A stretch of 64,000 bases of DNA, taken from positions 1,116,001 to 1,180,000 of the forward strand of contig NZ_AP025472.1 of NCBI RefSeq assembly GCF_024347395.1. Direction: 5' to 3'. The notes beneath the pieces are model-generated. The model did no database searches, was not told where the DNA came from, and saw nothing but the letters and a program-made list of their open reading frames with translations. Made by a program: the position numbers and the translations under genes. Positions 16,764 through 24,824 of this stretch are shown piece by piece. This DNA comes from Vibrio cortegadensis. Its GTDB lineage: Bacteria; Pseudomonadota; Gammaproteobacteria; Enterobacterales; Vibrionaceae. Positions within the stretch are counted from its first letter, which is position 1. Each line of letters starts with the position of its first letter.

Positions 16764-17951
16764 TTAATTTGCGAGACTTGGTGTAACTAGTGCTGATGTT
16801 TTTTCTTTTTGATTGGTTTTCGCAATGAATAGTAAACCTATGACGGGAACTACTACGGCAGCAAAAGGAATCATGCTTGCTCCTAATTGGCTATCGAGTA
16901 CCATGCCACCTAGGAAACCACCGAATGCATTGGCTAAGTTGAATGCCGATATGTTTGCTGTTGCTGCGAGTTCTTGGCCTTCACCGCCGTGATTCATCAC
17001 TCGAAGTTGCATGGCCGGCACGTTTGCAAACGACGCAATCCCAAAGATAAATGCGGTGATGACAAAGAGAATTTTGTTATCAACCACCAAGCCAACGGCA
17101 ATTAATGAAATAATCATGGCGACAGCCCAGAACATCGATGCTTTTCCTAAGTTTTTGTCAGAAGAGCGGCCACCTAAAATATTGCCAATGATTAAACCAA
17201 CTCCCACAATAACCAGAATCCATGTCACAGCAGACTCACCATAGCCCGTGATATGCATAGCAATTGGCGCGAGGTAGCCATACAGAGCCATAAAACCAGA
17301 CCATGATAATGCGGTGATTGCTAAGCTAATGAGCAGCATTGGGTTTTTAAATGCCATCAGCTGAGTTTTAATATCTTTTGCTTCGCTATGACCTGTTGAA
17401 TTTATTGAAGTTAAAATTGAAATCATAGCGACGGCACCAAATGCAGCAACCGTAAAGAAGGTGGTGTGCCATCCGAACTGCAAACTGATCCAAGTACCCG
17501 CGGGAACACCAAGAACATTGGCAAGCGTTAAGCCCGCAAACATTTGGCCAACAGCACGACCTGCCATTTTTTCGGTGACTAAATTGGTTGCGACAACGGC
17601 ACCAATGCCATAGAACGGCCCCTGAACAAGGCCAGCAATGACACGGCTAATCAGTAATAAATGGTAGGTTGGTGCTAGCGCCGATAATACGTTGCCAATA
17701 ATAAATAGTGCCATTAAACCAGTTAGAACGACCTTCTTATTAAAACGGGCTAAATAAATGGTTAAGACAGGGCCGCCAATCACAATGGCTAATGCATAGG
17801 CGCTGATTAAGTAACCAGCTTGACCTTCAGTGATCGAAAGGGATGTTGCAATTTGCGGTAAGATGCCAGCAATCACAAATTCGGCAGTACCGATGGCGAA
17901 AGCAGCCAATGTGAGTATCCAGACTTGAAAGGGCATTTTTTCTTTATTCAT
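16764..17951 (-). CDS. MFS efflux transporter (AraJ/sugar-efflux type)
   Basis: A 395-residue major facilitator with 12 predicted helices. The start resembles the AraJ/PbuE-like group: L-A-A-F-A-I-G-T-A-E-F-V-I-A-G-I-L-P-Q-I-A. Loop 2-3 motif A is replaced by Y-L-A-R-F-N-K-K, as is usual in this subgroup, and V-I-A-G-L-V-Q-G-P-F-Y-G-I-G lies in helix 4. Such proteins export sugars, drugs or metabolites. It is the first gene of the MFS / small membrane protein / SDR / OYE operon, with AAAGGTAAC before its ATG. It is divergent from a LysR gene (162-base gap), the probable regulator. Confidence 0.85.
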   Translation of the reverse strand: MNKEKMPFQVWILTLAAFAIGTAEFVIAGILPQIATSLSITEGQAGYLISAYALAIVIGGPVLTIYLARFNKKVVLTGLMALFIIGNVLSALAPTYHLLLISRVIAGLVQGPFYGIGAVVATNLVTEKMAGRAVGQMFAGLTLANVLGVPAGTWISLQFGWHTTFFTVAAFGAVAMISILTSINSTGHSEAKDIKTQLMAFKNPMLLISLAITALSWSGFMALYGYLAPIAMHITGYGESAVTWILVIVGVGLIIGNILGGRSSDKNLGKASMFWAVAMIISLIAVGLVVDNKILFVITAFIFGIASFANVPAMQLRVMNHGGEGQELAATANISAFNLANAFGGFLGGMVLDSQLGASMIPFAAVVVPVIGLLFIAKTNQKEKTSALVTPSLAN

Positions 17952-18113
17952 GATGTTACCTTTAGCTTATTCTTTGTTGTAATTAACTTATGGCAACTAT
18001 TTTATCTGTTCGACTTAAATTGATAATTGGGTAAAATGTAAAATCATTATTCGGATTTACTGAATAGTAGTGATTGAGCGGTAATACTGGCACGAGAAAT
18101 GAAGAGGTAAGAG

Positions 18114-19025
18114 ATGGATAAATTCTCTGATATGACGATGTTCGTGAGTGTGGTGAAGCATCAAGGGTTAGCGGCGGCAGGGCGTGAATTAGGGCTTTCT
18201 CCTGCAACAATGACGGCAAGGCTACAAGGATTGGAAGAACGCTATGGAGTCAAGTTGCTCAATCGAAGCACAAGGCATATATCTCTCACTGATTCTGGTG
18301 ATCTTTACCATAAAGCGTGTCTTGAGATCCTTGAAAATGTAAAAGAGACAGAGAATCTCATTTTGAATGGGGTGAAAGAAGTCAAAGGGTCACTTAAAAT
18401 CAGCGCACCAAAAGACATAGGTAAACAACATATCCTTCCCATCTTGTCTGAATTTTGTGAACAATTCCCAGATGTGGTGCCTTACTTATATTTGAATGAC
18501 GATGTCTCAAACATCGCTGAATCGGGTATCGATATTGTTATACGTTATGGTGAGCTTGCCGATAGCAGTTTGATATCGCGACGATTATCGTCAAGCCATC
18601 GAGTCCTGTGTGCATCACCGAAATACTTAGCGAAGTATGGCACGCCATTAACCCCGCAAGATTTAGTAAATCATCGCTGCCTTGCGATAGTTCGTAGTAA
18701 TGAAGAGCTTAAAACGTGGCATTTTCAAGATACGGATAAAAAGAATGTAATAACAGTATTGCCTAAACGATTTTCAGATGACGGCGAAGTGGTTCGGCAT
18801 TGGGCATTAGAAGGGGCGGGGATTGCTTTGAAATCAATACTAGACGTGCAGGACGATATCGATAACTTACGCTTGGTTACGGTACTGAATGGTTATATGA
18901 CCAATTTTAACACATCGACATCAGTATCAAGTGCTGACCTGAATGTTGTCTATATGAGTAAGAAATATCAGCCTAAGAGGATTCGGCTATTTCTAGACTT
19001 TCTTTTTGATAAATTTCGTAAGTAA
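18114..19025 (+). CDS. LysR-family transcriptional regulator
   Basis: A 303-residue LTTR. Helix-turn-helix at residues 4-62 (M-T-M-F-V-S-V-V-K-H-Q-G-L-A-A-A-G-R-E-L-G-L-S-P). The effector domain starts VKGSLKISAPKDIGKQHILPIL and contains SDDGEVVRHWALEGAGIALKS, typical of the DmlR/CrgA-like subgroup. GAGGTAAGAG gives a good ribosome site. It lies divergent to the MFS/SDR/OYE operon, so it is the expected regulator, probably sensing the compound reduced or exported by that operon. It ends before a strong hairpin shared with rplY. Confidence 0.85.
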   Translation: MDKFSDMTMFVSVVKHQGLAAAGRELGLSPATMTARLQGLEERYGVKLLNRSTRHISLTDSGDLYHKACLEILENVKETENLILNGVKEVKGSLKISAPKDIGKQHILPILSEFCEQFPDVVPYLYLNDDVSNIAESGIDIVIRYGELADSSLISRRLSSSHRVLCASPKYLAKYGTPLTPQDLVNHRCLAIVRSNEELKTWHFQDTDKKNVITVLPKRFSDDGEVVRHWALEGAGIALKSILDVQDDIDNLRLVTVLNGYMTNFNTSTSVSSADLNVVYMSKKYQPKRIRLFLDFLFDKFRK

Positions 19026-19109
19026 TGAAATGAGCCATAGTCGAAGATAAATACGACAGCATGATTAACTTAATATTTATTAATGAAAATTTTAGGCTCT
19101 AAAACGGCG

Positions 19110-19146
19110 AAACCCCGATGTTGGTAGCATCGGGGTTTCTAATTTT
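19110..19146. terminator. Bidirectional terminator between LysR gene and rplY
   Basis: AAACCCCGATG and CATCGGGGTTT form an 11-base perfect stem with a seven-base loop; a T-rich tail follows on the plus strand. Confidence 0.85.
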
Positions 19147-19224
19147 TAGATTTCTCGGTTGGTAATGCCGATTATCTTTCTATGCAGCAGGTAATGGTTT
19201 TATCCACTTAATTCCAAAAAGGAA

Positions 19225-19503
19225 TTAGATGCGGATGAAATCCATGTGCTCAACTTTTGGCTTGTAAGCGTGACGTTGAACGTCTTGTGGCTTAACCTTA
19301 ACTTCTGCGCCGTCGATCACTAGAGTGATTTCTTCGTAGAATTCAGGTTTGTCCATTTGGTTCATTACAACGTGGTGCTCAAGCGCGATAGCTACTGCAG
19401 CTGCTTCGCCACCGTAAACTACTGCTGGGAATTTACCCGCGTGACGTAGGCGGCGGCTCGCACCCTTACCTAGTTCAGTACGTACTACTGCTTCAAATTT
19501 CAT
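19225..19503 (-). CDS. rplY: 50S ribosomal protein L25
   Basis: A 92-residue single-domain L25 of the short gammaproteobacterial type, which binds 5S rRNA. Seen: [20 protein letters not shown] at the N-terminus, the FPAVVYGG loop, and the C-terminal [20 protein letters not shown] with the His-Met-Asp-Phe end. I chose the ATG at 19503; an upstream Met five codons earlier would add an unconserved leader and overlap the ribosome site region. A long leader with a strong inverted repeat precedes it, matching known autoregulation of rplY by L25 in gammaproteobacteria. In E. coli rplY lies next to radD; here the neighbourhood is preserved only loosely (radD is 5 kb away). Confidence 0.95.
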   Translation of the reverse strand: MKFEAVVRTELGKGASRRLRHAGKFPAVVYGGEAAAVAIALEHHVVMNQMDKPEFYEEITLVIDGAEVKVKPQDVQRHAYKPKVEHMDFIRI

Positions 19504-19570
19504 AGGTTTTACTCTCAAATAGTAAAATTAAACTTCATCACCAACATAGCGACCTAGTTGATGCGGTATA

Positions 19571-19620
19571 GCAAGAATAGAAAATTGGTAGTTACTATTC
19601 TTGCGAGCGCGGATACTACC
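19571..19620 (-). promoter_or_regulatory. Structured rplY leader region
   Basis: GCAAGAATAG (19571-19580) and CTATTCTTGC (19595-19604) pair perfectly with a 14-base loop, about 70-100 bases upstream of the rplY start. A second pair, GGTAGT with ACTACC (19615-19620), lies in the same leader. L25 is known to repress its own mRNA in gammaproteobacteria, so this is a candidate binding structure. Whether it mimics 5S rRNA loop E needs folding. Confidence 0.5.
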
Positions 19621-19790
19621 ATTCTCTATTGGTTCGGGCAAGAGTATTGTCCTGAATCCTTCTCTAATTGAACGACTAATGGCTTAGTTTTTAAAATATG
19701 TCAGTAGAGAACTCGTGGTTAAAGCGAAAGGGATGATTATTTAGGCATTGTGATTCGATTTTACTCGTTGTCGTAAGCTGTTTTACTTTC

Positions 19791-19821
19791 TCAATACTCA
19801 ATACTCAATACTCAATACTCA
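19791..19821. repeat. Heptanucleotide tandem repeat (TCAATAC x 4.4)
   Basis: Four perfect copies of TCAATAC plus TCA, 170 bases upstream of the GT2 start, at the edge of a possible beta-barrel gene remnant. Seven is not a multiple of three, so copy-number changes would shift any reading frame crossing it. Confidence 0.85.
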
Positions 19822-19922
19822 GTGCGAACTTCAATTTGAATGCTGGTAGGTTGGTGTACGGTATTGATAATCAAACTCAAAAGCATGAACTGAACCTGAA
19901 TGTCTTACTCACGATAGGTTAA
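19821..19922 (+). pseudogene. Possible remnant of an outer-membrane beta-barrel gene (C-terminus)
   Basis: The in-frame peptide ends ...QTQKHELNLNVLLTIG before a TAA. The alternating polar/hydrophobic strand pattern resembles the last strands of a small outer-membrane beta-barrel. No start or ribosome site is seen; the frame runs back through the heptamer repeat to a stop at 19734-19736. It may be a degraded gene tail or chance; the evidence is weak. The remainder of the 19504-19990 gap is the rplY leader and the GT2 promoter. Confidence 0.25.
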
Positions 19923-19990
19923 GTCACCGCACGTTAATCTCTTCATCAGAATATAAAAACCAAACATTATTTCAATCGATGGAGAAGATT

Positions 19991-20719
19991 ATGAACCCGA
20001 TTAGCATTGTTGTGATTACCCTAAATGAAGAAAAACGAATTGGCCGTTTAATGGATGACTTAAGTAAACAGAGCCATCGTGATTTTGAAGTGATTGTGGT
20101 GGATTCGAATAGTGACGATTCAACATGTGACGTTGCCGCAGCCTATGAATCAAGCTTGCCTGAGCTTTCCATCCATAAAATGAGCACACGCGGAGTCAGC
20201 TTAGGACGAAATACAGGAGCATCATTAGCCAAGCACGAACGTTTGCTGTTTCTAGATGCCGATGTTCGTTTGAGTTCAGATTTTCTAGCCATGGCGATTG
20301 CTCAGTTGAATGAACGAAAACTTGAAGTTGCTGGTGTCTACATGGGGTCTAAAAATCTGCCTCTTTTACATAAAGCGGGTTATGCGATGTTTAATGGCGG
20401 CTTATTTATTACGCAGTTCTTTTTCCCAACCGCAGTAGGCGCGTGTATTTTCTCAACGAAAAGAGTTCACCAAGCCTTAGAAGGGTTTGATGAAAATATC
20501 ACGTTGTGTGAAGACTGTGACTACGTCAAAAGGGCCAGTAAAACGTGGCGATTTCGTTTCCTCTCACTTCGCTTCGAATTCGACCCACGACGTTTAGATC
20601 AAGATGGGTTGTTCAAAATGGGACTGACTTACCTTAAAGCGAATGTGCGCCGCTTCTTCATCGGTGAAATGCGTAATAACGAGATGGAATACAAATTTGG
20701 TCATTACTCTGAGGGCTAA
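19991..20719 (+). CDS. Family 2 glycosyltransferase
   Basis: A 242-residue GT-A fold protein. The N-terminal PISIVVITLNEEKRIGRL and VIVVDSNSDD segments are the GT2 nucleotide-sugar site; LFLDADVRL (about residues 88-96) supplies the DxD metal motif; a CEDCDY segment near 170-175 sits where the catalytic-base ED usually lies. A C-terminal membrane helix is not obvious. The donor and acceptor cannot be told. It starts at the ATG at 19991, with GGAGAAG upstream. The next gene (88 bases on, same strand) is a DedA-LssY fusion, so the pair may act in lipid-linked sugar metabolism; that is inference. Confidence 0.85.
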   Translation: MNPISIVVITLNEEKRIGRLMDDLSKQSHRDFEVIVVDSNSDDSTCDVAAAYESSLPELSIHKMSTRGVSLGRNTGASLAKHERLLFLDADVRLSSDFLAMAIAQLNERKLEVAGVYMGSKNLPLLHKAGYAMFNGGLFITQFFFPTAVGACIFSTKRVHQALEGFDENITLCEDCDYVKRASKTWRFRFLSLRFEFDPRRLDQDGLFKMGLTYLKANVRRFFIGEMRNNEMEYKFGHYSEG

Positions 20720-20807
20720 TCAATATTGGCTGCACTGAATGTGTCGGTGTGGCCAGTATCGTAGAGTGGTTTAGAAAGAAGAGAAACAGTAGAGTCATGA
20801 GGTGGTT

Positions 20808-22190
20808 ATGTGGGAAAGCGCGGGTTTATTTCTGGGTGCATTGTTAGATGCACTCATTGGCCCTAATTTATTTGTCCCAGGAGAGCCGTTTTTAATTGCG
20901 GCGGGTTACCAGTTATACCAAGGCGTATGGCTTGGTGTTATTGCCGTACTATGTGGAGCTCTGGTTGGTGATCAGGCCAGCTATTGGATTGGCCGAAAAG
21001 TTGGGAATTCAGCGCAACGAAAATTAATGCGTTTTCAGCCTAAGATTCGTCGTCCTATTGCCCGCTGTCGGATATTGATGCAGAAACGAGGCAATTATGT
21101 GCTCGCCTTCTCTCGTTTACTTGGTCCTGTTTCGTGGGTGGTCCCGTTTATGGCGGGTACACAAAACATCGAGTGGCGTAGATTCAGTCTATTTGACACT
21201 TTTGGTGTAATGCTTGGCGTTGGGCAGTTTGTCTTTTGGGGTTATCTGTTAGGTGCTGGTATTGAACAAGTCCCTTTTGTCGACGCGGCCAAAACATTTG
21301 TGTTGGAACATCAATACTTGTTGGTGTTATTTGCTTGTACCGCTGTTGTGGCTTTTATCGCATACAAGAAAAATTGGCGATTCCCAGTGACTAAAAGTAT
21401 CGGCTTTTTGCTTATTGGCATGTTAGGTGTCAACTATAGCCATTTCTTTTGGTTCAGTGATGATGCAGTGGTAACACCTGGGAATACTCAAACTATGGAG
21501 GTCGTTTCTCAGTATAAAGAAAACGCAAACCCTTCCCTTATTTCTCTAAAAACAGCATTTCCAGTCGCGTCCGTTACTTTTAGCGACGATTTAATGTCGA
21601 CACCGTTGTTGCCATCAGACTTTAAAGTGTATCCGGGAAAGTCTCCCTTTTTTGATGCCCAAGCCCTGAATCTGGTGCTCATTGGAGAGTCGCCTCGAAC
21701 ATTAATGGCACAGCTTGGCTGGATTGAGAACAAAACCTTTTCCCGCGATGAGATTGAGTGGAAAGATTACTTACAGCTTTTAAGCGATAAAACACCGCCC
21801 GTGTCGGATCTATTTTGGAATGAAGAACCTCAACATATGGCGTTTCAACTTCCAGGAACATTGATGAAACGGAGTCATGTTCGCTGGTGGAAAGCGGGTG
21901 TTGATCCTATTAGCCAACAACCACGTTGGGTTGGCGCAATCAGTTATGATGATGGGTTAATACTGACGCCCTATAGCGGTATTGTGACTGTTTTGCACAG
22001 CATTGATCCAAATGTCGACCATGAACGTGACCAATTCGCGGCGAAGGTTGAACGGGCTAACCTTAATTGGAGTACTGAAATGCAAACTTTAGGGCAAATC
22101 ACGGTGCTAGATGACCAGCATGATTATTACAGTGACGGACAAGTCTTAGTGATTAAAGAGAATACGTTATTGGCAAAAGTGACGAAGTAA
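20808..22190 (+). CDS. DedA-LssY fusion membrane protein
   Basis: A 460-residue two-part protein. Residues 1-200 are a DedA/SNARE-associated domain: GPNLFVPGEPFLIAAGY, GDQASYWIGRKVG and FSRLLGPVSWVVPFMAG are diagnostic, with about 5-6 membrane helices. DedA proteins are implicated in lipid-carrier (undecaprenyl phosphate) flipping. Residues ~225-460 resemble the LssY C-terminal domain (NLVLIGESPRTLMAQLGW, SHVRWWK, DDG). LssY-type proteins occur next to type I secretion genes in Legionella; function is unclear. I use the ATG at 20808, which has GAGGTGG just upstream; a GTG two codons earlier is possible. A terminator hairpin overlaps the stop codon. Confidence 0.85.
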   Translation: MWESAGLFLGALLDALIGPNLFVPGEPFLIAAGYQLYQGVWLGVIAVLCGALVGDQASYWIGRKVGNSAQRKLMRFQPKIRRPIARCRILMQKRGNYVLAFSRLLGPVSWVVPFMAGTQNIEWRRFSLFDTFGVMLGVGQFVFWGYLLGAGIEQVPFVDAAKTFVLEHQYLLVLFACTAVVAFIAYKKNWRFPVTKSIGFLLIGMLGVNYSHFFWFSDDAVVTPGNTQTMEVVSQYKENANPSLISLKTAFPVASVTFSDDLMSTPLLPSDFKVYPGKSPFFDAQALNLVLIGESPRTLMAQLGWIENKTFSRDEIEWKDYLQLLSDKTPPVSDLFWNEEPQHMAFQLPGTLMKRSHVRWWKAGVDPISQQPRWVGAISYDDGLILTPYSGIVTVLHSIDPNVDHERDQFAAKVERANLNWSTEMQTLGQITVLDDQHDYYSDGQVLVIKENTLLAKVTK

Positions 22191-22207
22191 GGCTTCGTCA
22201 CTTTTTT
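22175..22207 (+). terminator. Terminator overlapping the DedA-LssY stop codon
   Basis: AAAAGTGACGAAG / CTTCGTCACTTTT, a 13-base stem whose five-base loop contains the TAA stop, then further Ts. It may also serve the convergent kinase gene. Confidence 0.9.
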
Positions 22208-22231
22208 AATCATGTGGAAGGTACGATCCTA

Positions 22232-23629
22232 TTACTCTTGGGACACTTTCAGTGTGAGAGTGGCTTTTAAACCGCCCATATTACTTCTTTCCAATTCAAG
22301 TGAACCGCGATAACTGTGTGCCATTTCACTGACGATATTTAAGCCAAGCCCTGTTCCCGCTGTGGTTTCATCTAATCGAACACCACGCTTGGTTACCTGA
22401 TCTATCTGATCATTCGGAATTCCAGGGCCGTCATCTTCAATCGTAATGGTTGCGTTGTCGTCACTGGTTTGAACGGCATGAACGCGGATAATAGAGTGAG
22501 CCCATTTGTAACCGTTCTCGAGTAAATTACCAACCATTTCATCAAGATCGGTTTTATCCACGTTAACAAAAAGATCACTATCTAGTTCATTCACGAGCAC
22601 GACATTACGTTCAGCAAACACTTTATCGAACGCCATTGAAATCGCATCGACACGCTCACTGGGTGAGGTTCTAACTGCGAGAATATTCATTGATCCCGCC
22701 ATTCGAGCGCGGCTTAAATGGTAATCAATATAATCTTGAATCTGCTTGATGGGTGGTGTGAGTTTGGCTTTTGGTTCTGACTCTAAGGTATCAATTTCAT
22801 TTTTTAGAATAGAGAGAGGCGTTTTCAGTGCGTGTGATAAATTACCCGCATGGTTTCGAGCGCGTTCAAGCAGTTCTTGGTAATGAAATAGTAGAGCATT
22901 GAGATCAGACACCAGCGGAGAAACTTCTTGAGGGTAGTTATTACTCAGCGCTTGTTGATCGCCGCTACGTAACATCGCAAGTTCTTGCTGCATTTTCGTC
23001 AATGGCCTGAGTGACCAACTGACCTGAGCTCCAATTAAGATTAAAACACCGGTAAACAGTAGACCTAAAATAACCCATAACTGACCAGTAAGCCTGTGTA
23101 AGGTCTCTTCAAGTGGATCTTCATCTAGCCCGATCAAAATGGAAATGGGTGTCGAAAGCTCAGGGAGATAAATCTCTCGTTCGATGTAAATCAGCTTCTC
23201 ATCTTGAGCGCCACGCGCAATGGTCTTTAGTCCTGTTTTTTCAACTTGTATGCTTTTATCCCAAAGAGAACGAGAACGTAAAGTGTGTGATTCAGCAGAA
23301 GCTGTCCAATATAAGCCACTATAAGGTTGAATAAAACGAGGATCAGATAAGCGTGCGCTCATGGATAAACTGCCATTATCATCCGCTTCTATGTTCGCGG
23401 TGATCTCATCCATGCTTCGATTAAGTTGGTTGTGAACGTCTTCTAATAAGTAATCGTTCACCAGTTTCGGTATACCAAGTCCTGCGGCCAAAATCATAGC
23501 AGACAACCATAAAGCAGCCGCCAATAGTAGGCGGCTTTTCAGGCTGATATTTTTTAGCCTCTGCTTAGAGGTTCTATGATACATAGAGGTTCTGTTATGC
23601 ATAGAAGCTTTGTGGTGCTTAGTTGGCAT
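22232..23629 (-). CDS. Sensor histidine kinase (PhoQ/PmrB-type)
   Basis: A 465-residue membrane kinase. There are two transmembrane segments (about 33-55 and 184-206) around a ~130-residue periplasmic sensor, then HAMP-like SWSLRPLTKMQQEL. The dimerisation helix holds LSHALKTPL with the phospho-His at ~266, followed by the ATPase domain with N box (GNLLENGYKWA), ITIEDDGPGI and GTGLGLNIV. The start overlaps the response regulator stop by 11 bases, so the two are translationally coupled. The first 20 residues hold two near-repeats (RTSM and HRTSK), coded by an imperfect ~18-base direct repeat, and three Met codons, so the true start could be Met10 or Met16. Its ligand is unknown; CarS/VprB-like is possible. 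Confidence 0.9.
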   Translation of the reverse strand: MPTKHHKASMHNRTSMYHRTSKQRLKNISLKSRLLLAAALWLSAMILAAGLGIPKLVNDYLLEDVHNQLNRSMDEITANIEADDNGSLSMSARLSDPRFIQPYSGLYWTASAESHTLRSRSLWDKSIQVEKTGLKTIARGAQDEKLIYIEREIYLPELSTPISILIGLDEDPLEETLHRLTGQLWVILGLLFTGVLILIGAQVSWSLRPLTKMQQELAMLRSGDQQALSNNYPQEVSPLVSDLNALLFHYQELLERARNHAGNLSHALKTPLSILKNEIDTLESEPKAKLTPPIKQIQDYIDYHLSRARMAGSMNILAVRTSPSERVDAISMAFDKVFAERNVVLVNELDSDLFVNVDKTDLDEMVGNLLENGYKWAHSIIRVHAVQTSDDNATITIEDDGPGIPNDQIDQVTKRGVRLDETTAGTGLGLNIVSEMAHSYRGSLELERSNMGGLKATLTLKVSQE

Positions 23630-24278
23630 TGAGTCTGTACCCTAAACCACGCACTGTTTTGATGACCTTAGGTGCGATTTTTTTACGGATCCGACCTATG
23701 AATACTTCGATGGTGTTTGAATCTCGGTCAAAATCTTGTTTATAGATATGTTCAACTAATTCGGTGCGAGAGATGACTTTCTCGGGGTTATGCATAAAGT
23801 AAGCGACCACTTTATATTCTAGGGCAGTAAGGCTCATGGCTTGACCTTGCCACATTACTTTTGAGCTTCGAGTATCAAGGCTAAGATCGCCTATTTGCAT
23901 GATTGGAGAGGCATTGCCAGATGCGCGACGAAGCTGTGAACGAATTCGAGCAATCAGTTCTATCATTTCAAACGGTTTGGTTAAGTAATCATCCGCGCCT
24001 GCATTCAAACCTTCAACACGTTGAGTCAGCGTGTCACGCGCACTTAAAATAATGACCGGAGTATTAATATTTTCATCTCGAATACTTTTTAAAACCGTTA
24101 AGCCATCGAGTTTTGGCAATCCAAGGTCGAGCACAATCGCGTCCCACTCTTCAGATGTGGCGCGGTATAAAGCATCAATGCCATCTTGTGAAAGTTCAGG
24201 TACCCAGCCAGTATTTTCCAGGGTTTCAATTATTTGCTCACCAAGACGTGGTTCATCTTCGACAACTAAAATTTTCAT
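23619..24278 (-). CDS. OmpR/PhoP-family response regulator
   Basis: A 219-residue two-component regulator. The receiver domain has the acidic pair EDE, phospho-acceptor Asp51 in VLDLGLPK, and Lys101 in LTKPFE. A C-terminal winged helix (about 125-219) has SLTALEYKVVAYFM and IEVFIGRIRKKI ... VRGLGYRL. It is coupled to the kinase gene by an 11-base overlap and preceded by a PepSY gene 37 bases upstream on the same strand, so PepSY-regulator-kinase form one operon. PepSY/regulator/kinase clusters in Vibrio are often tied to envelope stress or cationic peptides, but nothing in the sequence fixes the signal. Confidence 0.92.
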   Translation of the reverse strand: MKILVVEDEPRLGEQIIETLENTGWVPELSQDGIDALYRATSEEWDAIVLDLGLPKLDGLTVLKSIRDENINTPVIILSARDTLTQRVEGLNAGADDYLTKPFEMIELIARIRSQLRRASGNASPIMQIGDLSLDTRSSKVMWQGQAMSLTALEYKVVAYFMHNPEKVISRTELVEHIYKQDFDRDSNTIEVFIGRIRKKIAPKVIKTVRGLGYRLNAN

Positions 24279-24315
24279 TATTGTTTTTCTCTTTAGGGTT
24301 GGATTTCAGTTTGGA

Positions 24316-24711
24316 TTATTTCTTAATGACATCGTGAAGGTTGCGACCTTTTATCTCAATCATTTCTAAGGTGGCAGCATTGTATTCAACTTTGATGACG
24401 CTGTTTTTATGCACTAATTTTAATTCATACACCCACTCATCGTCGTCTTCTTCTAATTCGACTTTGATAAGACGGCCGTTTAATTGAGATTCAACTGCCG
24501 CATAAAGCTCTGAAAAGGGTTTAATTAAGCCTGCTTGTACTGCGTCGTAGACTTCGTCTTGATCTTCATCGATCTCCACGCGAGTCCCTGCTTTATGCTC
24601 ATCTAGAACGATGTTATGCCCATTTTGATGATCTTTTGCGAATGCTAATGGACCTGAAAAAATGGATAAAATCAGACAAGATATAAGCGTATGTTGTGCC
24701 TTGTTTTTCAT
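24316..24711 (-). CDS. PepSY-domain periplasmic protein
   Basis: A 131-residue exported protein. The ATG at 24711 gives a signal peptide (basic start, a hydrophobic stretch and an AFA-type cleavage site near residue 25) and is preceded by AGGAAA; an in-frame upstream Met would break the signal. The rest has the PepSY pattern A-V-Q-A-G-L-I-K-P-F-S-E-L ... L-N-G-R-L-I-K-V-E-L-E-E, then D-D-E-W-V-Y-E-L-K-L. PepSY domains often inhibit or modulate peptidases or sense envelope signals. It heads the regulator/kinase operon, so it may modulate the kinase (inference). Confidence 0.85.
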   Translation of the reverse strand: MKNKAQHTLISCLILSIFSGPLAFAKDHQNGHNIVLDEHKAGTRVEIDEDQDEVYDAVQAGLIKPFSELYAAVESQLNGRLIKVELEEDDDEWVYELKLVHKNSVIKVEYNAATLEMIEIKGRNLHDVIKK

Positions 24712-24824
24712 ACAATTTCCTAAGCAATAACCTGATAGGGCAGCGTTGATATTTCCATACTCAGTATAATTAAACATAGATGAACATAAAGTGAATAAGT
24801 GGTTTGTAAGTTAAATCTGTAGAC

